A stretch of 64,000 nucleotides of DNA from Traorella massiliensis (GTDB lineage Bacteria > Bacillota_I > Bacilli_A > Erysipelotrichales > Erysipelotrichaceae), in contig NZ_LT629968.1 in the NCBI RefSeq assembly GCF_900104665.1, forward strand, positions 360,227-424,226, given 5' to 3'. This document shows, piece after piece, positions 51,893 to 60,019 of this stretch. The notes under the pieces are model-generated. The model was not told the DNA's origin, made no database searches, and saw only the letters and a program-made list of their open reading frames with translations. How positions within the stretch are numbered: the stretch's first letter is position 1; the number at the start of each line of letters is the position of its first letter. The translations under genes were made by a program, and so were the position numbers.

Positions 51893-53686
51893 CTAACCAA
51901 TTTCCTTTCTTTGCTGCAGATAGACATCAAGGTCTCTTTCTTTTTCTGCAATATCACGGTTCATAGACCTCATCACATCCTTTTTCAATGCATTTGTGAA
52001 ACCTGGTCCAGTTCGATAGGATCTCATTTTCTTGATGGACGGCTTGAAGTAAAGTTTCTTTTCTTCTTCAGCAGTATCGAGCTGCTGCTTCACATCGAAC
52101 GTTCGCTGAGCAGGATAATTGGAAAAAATTCTTTCTTTTGATTCAGTATGTGTTTCCAGAATGTTGTCATTTTTCAGAATTTCAGAGTCCTCATGTTCCC
52201 GTACTATATATTCATCTTTTGTAAACTGAACAATGTAGTTCCCGTCATCTGTTTTAAATATATCTTCTTTTGGTATCATAAAACTGCTTTTAGTTCCTGG
52301 TAGTCTGACTACAATTCCATCTTCAACAGTTTTCACAATTTCTTCAGTAGAAATAGTGGACATTAAAATACCTGGCAAATTGCCAGGTAGGGAATCAAGC
52401 GTGATATTTGTGCGATATATCTTGTTTTTATAGATGCTGTTAAATATGTTCAGGACTTCCTTTGTCGTTATAGTGCCAGTAGAAATCGGTAAACGGTTAG
52501 CATAGATATCCTGCTTTGAGCCATATTCCTTAATCTGATAATCGATGTCATCAAACAAAACTACCGGATTTCCGTTTTCCGGCATAGTGATCTTGCTTCT
52601 ATCGACTTCCACAGTAATGGGCTGAAAAGGTACTTTGATCTCAAAAGTTGAATCATTCTCTTTGATATATGAAGGATCAACTTCCATCTGTACTTGGAAA
52701 TCCAGTCTGCCTTTATAATCCTTCAAAATTGCATTACCGACAAGAGTATAAAGATTTTTTATTTCTGCTTCCTTGATGGTCTGTATATCATGACCGGCGA
52801 ATTCGTTCATCGCTGATGCAAGCTGATTTACTGTTTCACACCATTTTTCATAAACTTCCCGAACGCCATCAAGTTTCAGGCATTCTTCAATCTGTTCGTC
52901 AATAAGTTTTTTATAGGGAGCCATATTTTTCGAGTTATACTGAAGCCTTCCGGATTTTGGAAGCATCTTATATAATCCTTCTAAAGTTCTGACTTCTATC
53001 ATAGATTTTTTGATGGATTCGATGATTTTATTCCTGTATGCGTCTTTCTGTTTCATATATTCCTCCGATGTTGTACCGACTCTTTCAGCCAGTTTCTCTC
53101 TTAATCCTAATTCTTCAATAAAGAAGCGTTTAAACGTATTGAGCTGTTTTTCAGTAATTTTTCCTTTAGTACGGCTTTGAGTACGTTCAAGAAATGTTAA
53201 ATGAATATGGGGATGATCCTTATTTGTGTGATAGTTCATCCAGTAAATCATATTAGAAGGTTCAAGACCTATACTTTTAAAGAAACGGGGAAGAGCTTTG
53301 CTTACAGCGTTTGCCCAGTCGTCTACCGTTCGCATATTGTATTTATCTGCCAGATCGTAATCTTCCATAGAAATGACAGTATCCCATGCCAGATTTCCCT
53401 GTTCCGAAAATGCCTCAGCAACCTCTTTTCTGAATTCAGTATAGTTTTCATCTTTCAGCCATCCAAGATGCGTATATGTTTTTTCACTTCCACCATGAGA
53501 AGTATAGCCAAGAAAACCGCCTTTGCACTGGTTGTCTTTTCTTTCGTCTGCCGCATCTTCTCTTGAAGTGTAGTTAAACCATCCTACAAGGGAAGAGGCT
53601 GTTAGTATGCCTTTGAATCGGCTTCCTTCCGGCGCTTCTTTTCCGTTTTCGAGAAAACGGAATTTTCCAATCAGTTCCGGCACCAT
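51893..53686 (-). CDS. MobP-type relaxase
   Basis: 597 residues. The HUH-type metal motif NYHTNKDHPHIHLTF (about 150-164) and the N-terminal 'SLVGWFNYTSREDAADERKDNQCKGGFLGYTSHGGSEKTY' pattern match MobP2-like relaxases of Gram-positive elements. The catalytic Tyr is probably in the N-terminal 60 residues. It nicks oriT and leads DNA to the coupling protein next door. The palindrome P3 lies inside the frame as LPGNLPG near residue 436. Confidence 0.87.
   Translation of the reverse strand: MVPELIGKFRFLENGKEAPEGSRFKGILTASSLVGWFNYTSREDAADERKDNQCKGGFLGYTSHGGSEKTYTHLGWLKDENYTEFRKEVAEAFSEQGNLAWDTVISMEDYDLADKYNMRTVDDWANAVSKALPRFFKSIGLEPSNMIYWMNYHTNKDHPHIHLTFLERTQSRTKGKITEKQLNTFKRFFIEELGLREKLAERVGTTSEEYMKQKDAYRNKIIESIKKSMIEVRTLEGLYKMLPKSGRLQYNSKNMAPYKKLIDEQIEECLKLDGVREVYEKWCETVNQLASAMNEFAGHDIQTIKEAEIKNLYTLVGNAILKDYKGRLDFQVQMEVDPSYIKENDSTFEIKVPFQPITVEVDRSKITMPENGNPVVLFDDIDYQIKEYGSKQDIYANRLPISTGTITTKEVLNIFNSIYKNKIYRTNITLDSLPGNLPGILMSTISTEEIVKTVEDGIVVRLPGTKSSFMIPKEDIFKTDDGNYIVQFTKDEYIVREHEDSEILKNDNILETHTESKERIFSNYPAQRTFDVKQQLDTAEEEKKLYFKPSIKKMRSYRTGPGFTNALKKDVMRSMNRDIAEKERDLDVYLQQRKEIG
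52369..52389. repeat. Palindrome P3 (inside the relaxase gene)
   Basis: Arms TACCTGGCAA and TTGCCAGGTA, in frame with the relaxase. Confidence 0.93.
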
Positions 53687-53733
53687 ATCACTCCTTTCTT
53701 TTGTCTGAAATCAATTCTGTCTTTAAAATAAAA

Positions 53734-53754
53734 TACCTGGCAAATTGCCAGGTA
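53734..53754. repeat. Palindrome P4
   Basis: Same arms as P2; 13 bases after the Fic stop and upstream of the relaxase gene. Confidence 0.93.
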
Positions 53755-53767
53755 ACATTTAAAATTT

Positions 53768-54712
53768 TCATCTTTTTTTTGATAAAGGAAGAACATGATC
53801 AATTGCCTCCATCCAAAGATCATCATCTTCAGAAAGAGAATGACCGCTTTCCTGAATGTAAGAAATAATTTCATCTATATATTTGTTTTTTATTAGTTCT
53901 CCTTTTTCAATGCTAATCAGATTTTTTTCAACAAGAGTATCGATTGTATTTTCATAATTTTTAAGCGCTTTTTGATCTAAACATTTATTCAAAGATTGGT
54001 TTCGCTGTCTGTTTTCTTTTTTTGACCAGGTTTTTTTCTGCTCATATAAAATAAAATCTATTAATGGAGTTAATTCGCTATCCTCCTGGTCGAATTTTTC
54101 TAAAGCGTTGTAATACATTTTTTTATCTTCTTCGTAGATGATAATGGGATCAATATCATGAATCATGAGATAGTAATTTAATAAAGTTCTTCCAACTCGG
54201 CCATTCCCATCGGCAAAGGGATGGATGTTTTCAAACGCTGCATGTAAATAAGCCGCTACAGTGATATGATCTTTTCCGTTATAGGAATTTATTTCCTGAA
54301 GTAAATCCATGAGATCCTGCTCAACATTTTCAGGTCGGCTACCCACTTCGTTGATTCCTGTAACATAATCATGTTTTTTAAATTCACCAGGTCTTTCACC
54401 GTTAATATTGTATCTATATTCATCATAAGTACCTTTTGTTAATTCATAATGAATAGCTTTGATGAGTCCTAAATCTATTTTTTCTTTAATTATAATTTTC
54501 TCCTTTAAAAAATTATAGCATTGTTTTTGATTTTCAATTTCAAATAAGGTTTTTAATTCTCCTGTAAATGATATAACTCTGCCTTTTTCAAAAATCTCTC
54601 TGGTGTCATGATAGGTAATACTGTCGTTTTCAATCTTATTAGAGTTATATGCAAACAAGATACGGAAATCTCTTAACTTATCATCTAATTCTTCAATGGT
54701 TTGAAATTTCAT
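53768..54712 (-). CDS. Fic-domain protein (possible AMPylase) with a C-terminal shared module
   Basis: 314 residues. The Fic motif HPFADGNGRVGR (about 160) has all catalytic residues. An N-terminal helix with NSNKIENDSIT (about 19-31) resembles an inhibitory (S/T)xxxE(G/N)-like segment. The last ~70 residues (IDTLVEKNLI ... LWMEAIDHVL) look like those of the ArdC-like protein. Fic enzymes usually transfer AMP to Ser/Thr/Tyr of targets. It follows a GGAGG site. Confidence 0.85.
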   Translation of the reverse strand: MKFQTIEELDDKLRDFRILFAYNSNKIENDSITYHDTREIFEKGRVISFTGELKTLFEIENQKQCYNFLKEKIIIKEKIDLGLIKAIHYELTKGTYDEYRYNINGERPGEFKKHDYVTGINEVGSRPENVEQDLMDLLQEINSYNGKDHITVAAYLHAAFENIHPFADGNGRVGRTLLNYYLMIHDIDPIIIYEEDKKMYYNALEKFDQEDSELTPLIDFILYEQKKTWSKKENRQRNQSLNKCLDQKALKNYENTIDTLVEKNLISIEKGELIKNKYIDEIISYIQESGHSLSEDDDLWMEAIDHVLPLSKKR

Positions 54713-54775
54713 AAGAATCCTCCTGTTTTGAAACTATTATATCACAATTTATAGATATATTGATTTTTATTCAAA

Positions 54776-54796
54776 TACCTGGCAAATTGCCAGGTA
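54776..54796. repeat. Palindrome P5
   Basis: Arms TACCTGGCAA and TTGCCAGGTA; three bases after the ArdC-like stop. Confidence 0.93.
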
Positions 54797-54799
54797 AAT

Positions 54800-55936
54800 T
54801 TATCTGCCTTTTCTCACAGAAATATGAATATCTTCAGCAACCTCTTTAATTACATCAAACCAGATATCTTCGCTTTTTAACTCTTCAACCGAACATTTTT
54901 TTAATTGTTCAAGAACTGCCTCTTTATGTTCGGTCATGACAAGGTCTGCTGTATTTTGATCGATAAGTCCGTCTTCCACAAGTGTATTTATTCTATCTTC
55001 AAGAATCTCATCATTTATGATCCCTTCCTTGAGCTGATAGATTTCAAGATGGCCTGTTTTTGCTACATAGTCATAAATTGAATTAGCATCTTTGATTGCT
55101 CGAAATAATTCGTTTGGATCATTCTGAAGAATCGATATCCAGCTTTGTATGTATGCTTTATGGTTGTTTAAGTGTTTCTGATCGAACTGGAGCTGGAGAT
55201 CAGCCGCAATGAATGAAGAAGCAATTTCTGCTCTTAGCTCTTCCTTGGCATATTCAGTCGTTCCGAATCCGTTGCTCAATTGCCGATTTAAACGGCTGCT
55301 ATGTCCGGTTGCGTGTGATAACTCATGCAGGCGGGTTGTCTGATAGGAATAATTATCTTCAAATAGTTCTGATGGGGGAATGTGTACAGAATCATCGCCA
55401 GGACTGTAATAAGCCCGCCCGCCTTCTTCAATATAGGTTACACCCATTTCCTGAATGAGTGTGTCAATGAAAGGCTGCGGATCCTTTATCTTGTATAGCG
55501 GTTCCTCATATTTTGGAATCCCTGTAATCTGTTCACCGTTGAATACAGTGTAGTTTCTAACTTTCCATTTAATAAATGCTCTTCGGCTTTCATCTGCACT
55601 GATAAGATCATTTGCTTCCTTTATGGAAATATTTTTTCTTTGCAGTTCATCATAGAGAGACCAGAATTCTATGGGTGTTCCTTTTGCTCCTGCTTTAATA
55701 CGCCATCCTTTTTCGTTTGCCTGATGAAGCGTCATCCATCTTGGATCATTATAGTTATTGATATAGGCGATATGTGAGAGCAGAAGCTGATTCATTCCGT
55801 TATAGGGCTTTTTGGTAATGCCGTTGATAGCTTTTCCGCTTGCCCATTCCTGATGCCAGGGAATCACATCCTCCTGCAGAGCATTCAGGTATTCATCGAC
55901 TAACCGCTGACGTGCCTTGTTTAATTCAGCACTCAT
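54800..55936 (-). CDS. ArdC-like protein (ssDNA-binding N-domain, zincin peptidase)
   Basis: 378 residues from ATG 55936, which overlaps the stop of the small upstream gene (ATGAGTGCTGA). The N-terminal DUF1738/ArdC domain has IPWHQEWASG and PYNGMNQLLLS. The zincin motif is LHELSHATGHSSRL (about 203, HExxHxxGH). ArdC proteins protect incoming DNA from restriction. The last ~60 residues (INTLVEDGLI ... IWFDVIKEVA) match the Fic protein's tail. Confidence 0.85.
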   Translation of the reverse strand: MSAELNKARQRLVDEYLNALQEDVIPWHQEWASGKAINGITKKPYNGMNQLLLSHIAYINNYNDPRWMTLHQANEKGWRIKAGAKGTPIEFWSLYDELQRKNISIKEANDLISADESRRAFIKWKVRNYTVFNGEQITGIPKYEEPLYKIKDPQPFIDTLIQEMGVTYIEEGGRAYYSPGDDSVHIPPSELFEDNYSYQTTRLHELSHATGHSSRLNRQLSNGFGTTEYAKEELRAEIASSFIAADLQLQFDQKHLNNHKAYIQSWISILQNDPNELFRAIKDANSIYDYVAKTGHLEIYQLKEGIINDEILEDRINTLVEDGLIDQNTADLVMTEHKEAVLEQLKKCSVEELKSEDIWFDVIKEVAEDIHISVRKGR

Positions 55937-56030
55937 ATTCCGTTTCCTCTTCGGCTGGTTCATTTTCAAACGGGTTTTCTTCTATAATAATGCCATTCTC
56001 GTAAATGAATTCTTCCAATCGATTGTTCAT
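55926..56030 (-). CDS. Small acidic peptide preceding the ArdC-like gene
   Basis: 34 residues, rich in Glu (NNRLEEFIYENGIII ... EEETEYEC). AAAGGA lies about nine bases before ATG 56030 and the stop overlaps the ArdC start, so the pair is probably translationally coupled. Function unknown. Confidence 0.55.
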   Translation of the reverse strand: MNNRLEEFIYENGIIIEENPFENEPAEEETEYEC

Positions 56031-56048
56031 ATAGACACATCCTTTCTT

Positions 56049-56735
56049 TTAGTTTTCAAATGTAATAAGCTCACATTCATAGATCATGATGCCATTCTGC
56101 ATATAGGGATATTCGACCATTCTCAGATAGCTGTTTGGATAAATCACCATTTCCTGTTCATCTCTTGAATGGATGACATCAGCATAAAAACCTTTTGTTT
56201 CTTTGTCTACATAGATCTTCAGCATATTTTTATATTCTGAAAATACTTCACCTTTCCGGTCGATCAGTGTTTTCGCCACAAGACCTGTACTCATAAATCC
56301 TTTCTCCTGAAAAACAGATCCTGCTCCTGTTTTGTTTGCCTGAACCAGCATTTCAGTAAAATGATTATCGACTCTGCGATATACAACGATATTTTCTGGA
56401 ATTCTAGGTGCAGAACAGACAACGATTTTCATTAGATCAGTCAATTTAGAATAGATGCTTTCCTGATCGTTGTTTCTCAGAACCTGATTGATATCACGAT
56501 ACATATTTCCCAGATAGCACTCAAGTACAGAAGTATATAGAGGATCATTGACGGATTCATCCGCTTTTCTCATCGTCTCTTTGTATTTTTTTGCCCATTC
56601 TTTATAAATAGATTCTCCCCAGCTGCTTGCTTCATTCCGATTCATAAATTCTCGATAATCTTCCTTTGCTTTCTGCATAGGGATAATTTCGCCGTATTTT
56701 CTTTCTAGACTTATTTTTCCAATTTTATCAAACAT
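56049..56735 (-). CDS. ADP-ribosyltransferase exoenzyme-like protein (R-S-E type)
   Basis: 228 residues. The R motif is VVYRRV (about 117), the STS-like motif GFMSTG (about 148) and the ExE motif RDEQEMVIYP (about 190), the layout of C2/C3-like mono-ADP-ribosyltransferases. There is no signal peptide. On a conjugative element such an enzyme may modify recipient proteins or competing elements. It follows GGAGG. No immunity or ADP-ribosylglycohydrolase gene is visible. Confidence 0.8.
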   Translation of the reverse strand: MFDKIGKISLERKYGEIIPMQKAKEDYREFMNRNEASSWGESIYKEWAKKYKETMRKADESVNDPLYTSVLECYLGNMYRDINQVLRNNDQESIYSKLTDLMKIVVCSAPRIPENIVVYRRVDNHFTEMLVQANKTGAGSVFQEKGFMSTGLVAKTLIDRKGEVFSEYKNMLKIYVDKETKGFYADVIHSRDEQEMVIYPNSYLRMVEYPYMQNGIMIYECELITFEN

Positions 56736-56797
56736 ATTTATCTACCTCCAGTAATTTTTAATAAGATATTTTAGTGACGGCACAAGCTAGAATTTAC

Positions 56798-56818
56798 TAC
56801 CTGGCAACTTGCCAGGTA
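56798..56818. repeat. Palindrome P6
   Basis: Arms TACCTGGCAA and TTGCCAGGTA around C; three bases after the RadC/HAD stop. Confidence 0.93.
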
Positions 56819-56821
56819 GCA

Positions 56822-58075
56822 TCAGCGTGACATTCTTTGATGTAGGCCGTGTGTCTCTACGATCTCATCAATAGCTTCCAGCAGAATGTCGTCATGGCTC
56901 ATGAATTCATTCCGAAAATCATTAAAAGCGTTCATGTCACAATGTTTTTCTGCAATAGCAGAAATAATCTCATCTTTGCAGTCCTGATATATGCTGCTGA
57001 TCAGTTCTGTATCATAGTCGGTATTGTCAGCAAGAGTGCTGACTTTTAAATCGATGGTGTAATTCAGATAATCCTCCAGCATTTTCTTATTTGATTCCAA
57101 AAGACTCCTTTCGAGTTCTTCAAAAATCTTGACTGGTTCATCATTATAAAAAACTCTTTTGCCTTTCCACGACTTGTTTGTATCATTGATCGCATTCACA
57201 ACTTTGATCCCTCTGCCGCCATCATTGACAAATGAATCAAGATTTTTGGTATAGTCATCTACAAGTATGTCAAAAGACCGGATGCCTTTTTCTATGTAAA
57301 GACTCTTAGGTTCACCGCATTTCGCAAATAGAATGTGGTCCTTTTTCAGATTTGAAGTAACATAGGTGGAAAGCCACTCTTTCTTTTCAGGTATTGCATA
57401 GGGAGATTCCACCGCTGCCGTCAATATGTAGCACTGTTCCGGATAGCAGTTGATCATCATGTTCACAGCTTCCAGAACAGAAGTCTGCGGCAGCAGATTC
57501 TTGAAATAACCCTGCTGATACAAAACTTCTTCCGATTCGATCTGATTGTTGAAATGAGCAAGTACGCCATCCATATCAAAAAATATTCGCGATCCGCTAA
57601 GCATCTGTTCTTCCATGTATTTCAGGGAAGTCGAATATTTAGCAGTATCTTCCATTTTGTATGAGTAAAATTCTTTTCTTCCAATGATGATATGATCGAG
57701 AAATTTGATTCCTATTAGTTTGCAAATTTCTTTAATTTTTTCAGTTGTAAAATTATCAGCATGACTTGGCATGCAGTTTCCGCTAGGGTGATTATGGATC
57801 AGCATGATTTGAGCTGCATTGGATAATAAGGCAGATTTTGCAATATTCTTGAAATCTATAAATGCCTGATCCAGTCCGCCGACAGCTATTACATGAGCAT
57901 TGAGTACCTGATTGGCATTATTCAGATTGAGACACATGACCATTTCACGATCGAGCCATTTCAGCTCATTGGCAATAACATTGATAGCTTCAAGCGGGGA
58001 ATTGATAGCCTTATCTGAAACCAGTTCTTTTTCCTTGACAAGACGGATGCCTACGATATCCAGTGAGTTATTCAT
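56822..58075 (-). CDS. RadC-like JAB domain fused to a HAD/5'-nucleotidase-like domain
   Basis: 417 residues. The N-terminal ~150 residues are the RadC/JAB fold with HNHPSGNCMPSHAD (about 92). From about 165 a HAD-like domain begins (IFFDMDGVLAHFNNQ; ILTAAVE; DILVDDYTKNL), like deoxyribonucleotidase type C. The C-terminal ~65 residues (ELISSIYQDCKDEIISAI ... ILLEAIDEIV) resemble the Fic and ArdC tails. Such fusions are typical of polyvalent proteins on plasmids and phages. Confidence 0.8.
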   Translation of the reverse strand: MNNSLDIVGIRLVKEKELVSDKAINSPLEAINVIANELKWLDREMVMCLNLNNANQVLNAHVIAVGGLDQAFIDFKNIAKSALLSNAAQIMLIHNHPSGNCMPSHADNFTTEKIKEICKLIGIKFLDHIIIGRKEFYSYKMEDTAKYSTSLKYMEEQMLSGSRIFFDMDGVLAHFNNQIESEEVLYQQGYFKNLLPQTSVLEAVNMMINCYPEQCYILTAAVESPYAIPEKKEWLSTYVTSNLKKDHILFAKCGEPKSLYIEKGIRSFDILVDDYTKNLDSFVNDGGRGIKVVNAINDTNKSWKGKRVFYNDEPVKIFEELERSLLESNKKMLEDYLNYTIDLKVSTLADNTDYDTELISSIYQDCKDEIISAIAEKHCDMNAFNDFRNEFMSHDDILLEAIDEIVETHGLHQRMSR

Positions 58076-58175
58076 TTTTATCCACCCTGATGCCTTCTCT
58101 TGAAATAATTAGTTTTTCATCTTCGTTTAGATTAATGATCATTTTGATAAGTTGTTCGCAAGTAATTGAATCCAT
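58068..58175 (-). CDS. Small protein upstream of the RadC/HAD gene
   Basis: 35 residues (DSITCEQLIKMIINLNEDEK ... REGIRVDKNE). AAGGAG lies before ATG 58175 and the end overlaps the next start (ATGAATAA), implying coupled translation. Function unknown. Confidence 0.55.
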   Translation of the reverse strand: MDSITCEQLIKMIINLNEDEKLIISREGIRVDKNE

Positions 58176-58194
58176 TTTAGTCTCCTTTCAGATT

Positions 58195-58213
58195 ACCTGG
58201 CAATTTGCCAGGT
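58195..58213. repeat. Palindrome P7
   Basis: ACCTGGCAA-T-TTGCCAGGT; overlaps the stop of the accessory-protein gene. Confidence 0.92.
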
Positions 58214-58647
58214 TATTTTTTTTCAGATAGTTTTACATTTACAACATTGGGAATGTAGTCTTCATATACAGATTTTTTGTTGTAAAGCACATCACGTATT
58301 ACGCTGTCATCGCGAGGAAGATCTGTATTGAATTTTGCAAACAGATAAAGCAGTTCCAGAATCTGATGCTGATTGAATAAAATCGTATTGAGAGATTCAT
58401 CACGAATGTTCAGTGCATCGTTGATCGCACGCTGGATAGATAGCTCCACTCTGTTGAGGTATGCACTTCCTACCTGAGCATCGATCTTCATTGTATAAAG
58501 CTGGTCTATTGCTTCTTCTATAATCTCTGTTTCACTTTGTCCCTTTAAGCCAAGCGTTTCTGCCTGCTGCTGAGATATGTCTGTAAGCATTTTTAATTTA
58601 TCGAATGTTTCTTTTGAGAAACGGTAAGATTTTTGTGATTTTGCCAA
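58213..58647 (-). CDS. Putative relaxosome accessory DNA-binding protein
   Basis: 144 residues from TTG 58647 (GGAG lies 11 bases upstream; no in-frame ATG fits). The N-terminus KSYRFSKETFDKLKMLTDIS ... SETEIIEEAIDQLY fits a ribbon-helix-helix fold, as in MobC/TraY-like accessory proteins. The upstream 300 bp carry six copies of an 8-mer, possible binding sites. The assignment is inference from pattern and place. Confidence 0.55.
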   Translation of the reverse strand: MAKSQKSYRFSKETFDKLKMLTDISQQQAETLGLKGQSETEIIEEAIDQLYTMKIDAQVGSAYLNRVELSIQRAINDALNIRDESLNTILFNQHQILELLYLFAKFNTDLPRDDSVIRDVLYNKKSVYEDYIPNVVNVKLSEKK

Positions 58648-58666
58648 AAATATGCACGCTCCTTTC

Positions 58667-58905
58667 GTGATACAGTAAAAAAGCACAAAAATTGAAAATC
58701 AGCCCTAGAAATAAGGACTTTTTAAGGAATTTATTGAAGGAAAAAAGCAAAGGAAAAACTGTATCACAATTTTGTGATACAACGTGATACAAAAAAAGCC
58801 TTTAAAATTAAGAAATCGCCCGTTGGGCGATTGTCCAAAAAAGAGGAATGTATCACATTTCTCCTTATCCTGGTAACAAAATACTAGACAAAACGGCTGT
58901 ATCAC
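58667..58905. promoter_or_regulatory. Cluster of six TGTATCAC sites (operator, oriT or origin candidate)
   Basis: TGTATCAC or its complement at 58667, 58760, 58774, 58784, 58849 and 58898. The pair at 58760-58781 forms a perfect 22-bp palindrome. A GC-rich hairpin AATCGCCC / GGGCGATT lies at 58814-58832 among them. No gene is seen in 58648-59052. Confidence 0.7.
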
Positions 58906-58990
58906 GTTTTGCTGGCATTAAAAGAAAAAGAGGGAGGAATATAACGGAGGAATATGATGGGAACTCTGCTGGAATTAGACTGAACGATTT

Positions 58991-59009
58991 ACCTGGCAAT
59001 TTGCCATGT
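58991..59009. repeat. Palindrome P8 (imperfect)
   Basis: ACCTGGCAA-T-TTGCCATGT; the two arms mix the two subfamilies. Confidence 0.85.
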
Positions 59010-59023
59010 AAGAGGGGAAGATT

Positions 59024-59054
59024 TAAAAAAAGCAGAATCGGTTGAGATTCTGCT
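59024..59054 (-). terminator. Terminator after the 151-residue unknown gene
   Basis: AGCAGAATC / GATTCTGCT stem and a seven-T run on the minus strand, overlapping the stop codon. Confidence 0.85.
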
Positions 59055-59508
59055 AGTTCAACTGGTCTTTATTGGTTTCATCAATGATATCCAGTATGCT
59101 GTCCATACCTTGAGAAGATATCCGTTTAAAGTCCTCAGCAATTTCATCTTTGATGATAGTGTTTTTCTTAATTTTGGAAAACTCCTGCCAGCAGTATTCC
59201 AAAGCGTCTACCATTGGTGATGAAATACTGTTGTAGTTAGTTTTAGTGTCTATCAATAGCAATGCCTTAAAGAAAAACTTTGGATTTTCTTTAAGCATTT
59301 CATTAAGCATATCATAATAAGGTTTCAATAAATTCAATTCTATGCTTGGTTCATTGCTCATCAGTTCAATAAGTTCTTTACTTAACGTTTTTTTATAATG
59401 TTCTTTTGGAACGATTGTATTTTCAAAACTATAAGTCATATCACTGATACTTTGTGCCATTTTGTCTACTGGCAATTTACTAAACTCATCATAATATTTT
59501 CTACCCAT
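59053..59508 (-). CDS. Unknown soluble helical protein
   Basis: 151 residues with no membrane segment, mostly helix-forming (LSKELIELMSNEPSIELNLLKPYYDMLNEMLKENPKFFFKALL). A GGAGGG site precedes the start. It lies 18 bases after the next upstream gene and probably shares its transcript. No family is recognised. Confidence 0.6.
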   Translation of the reverse strand: MGRKYYDEFSKLPVDKMAQSISDMTYSFENTIVPKEHYKKTLSKELIELMSNEPSIELNLLKPYYDMLNEMLKENPKFFFKALLLIDTKTNYNSISSPMVDALEYCWQEFSKIKKNTIIKDEIAEDFKRISSQGMDSILDIIDETNKDQLN

Positions 59509-59525
59509 TTTAATCGCCCTCCATA

Positions 59526-59744
59526 TTATTTCAGCAATTCATTTCCAATGCTTGTCATCATACCAGTCAGAACACCATTCTTTACCAGTTTTCTGATATG
59601 AGTGATGTCACCGAAATAACCGTCATCACACTGTTCATCAGTTGCAATGGAATAGACTGTATTGTTGTACAAATAATAGTCCCAGTTTCCGTCCGCTTTT
59701 AGTAAAAGTGTGCCTTTCTTCCTTACTTCATGTTCTCTATACAT
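59526..59744 (-). CDS. Small unknown protein under a structured leader
   Basis: 72 residues from ATG 59744, the start fixed by AGGAGG just upstream; the open frame continues into the leader but that part is non-coding repeat sequence. It reads YREHEVRKKGTLLLKADGNW ... GDITHIRKLVKNG and is basic. No family is recognised. Its 5' leader is motif copy B. Confidence 0.6.
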   Translation of the reverse strand: MYREHEVRKKGTLLLKADGNWDYYLYNNTVYSIATDEQCDDGYFGDITHIRKLVKNGVLTGMMTSIGNELLK

Positions 59745-59955
59745 TTTTTCCTCCTTTGTGGCATGGTAACCACGAACTCTGTAAGGCTCATGTACCTTAC
59801 ACTTTCTTCGGATCAGCAGCTGAGGAGGGAAGTCAAGCGGCAAGCACTTTAGTGCGAGACGCCGTAGGGCAACGCTTGACGAGCGATGCAGCTGCGATAT
59901 TCCATATTTCTTTTGTAGGATCAATAGAAGGCAACATGGCAATTTGCCATGTTGG
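59745..59955 (-). promoter_or_regulatory. Structured leader RNA, motif copy B
   Basis: The motif occupies 59832-59880 (stem GTCAAGCG/CGCTTGAC). Downstream on the RNA lie a CCUCCU segment that can pair with the AGGAGG ribosome site, and hairpins TGTAAGG/CCTTACA and GTGG/CCAC. The palindrome P9 is at the far upstream end. About 200 bp are shared with copies C and D. Confidence 0.7.
59933..59953. repeat. Palindrome P9 (ACATGG subfamily)
   Basis: Arms AACATGGCAA and TTGCCATGTT around one T. Confidence 0.92.
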
Positions 59956-59978
59956 AACCATAGAACATATTGATACAA

Positions 59979-60012
59979 TAAAAAAGAAGGCGTAAATATT
60001 CAGCCTTCTTAT
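59979..60012 (-). terminator. Terminator of the YubB-like gene
   Basis: AAGAAGGC / GCCTTCTT stem and a T-run on the minus strand, right after the stop. Confidence 0.85.
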
Positions 60013-60019
60013 TGATAAA

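Noticed and set aside
53671..53874. 67-residue frame between relaxase and Fic genes
   Set aside because: It overlaps the Fic 3' end and reads through the palindrome; no ribosome site or conservation signal.
59745..59978. Extended N-terminus for the 72-residue protein
   Set aside because: The extension lies in the leader repeat shared with two other unrelated genes; AGGAGG before ATG 59744 defines the start.
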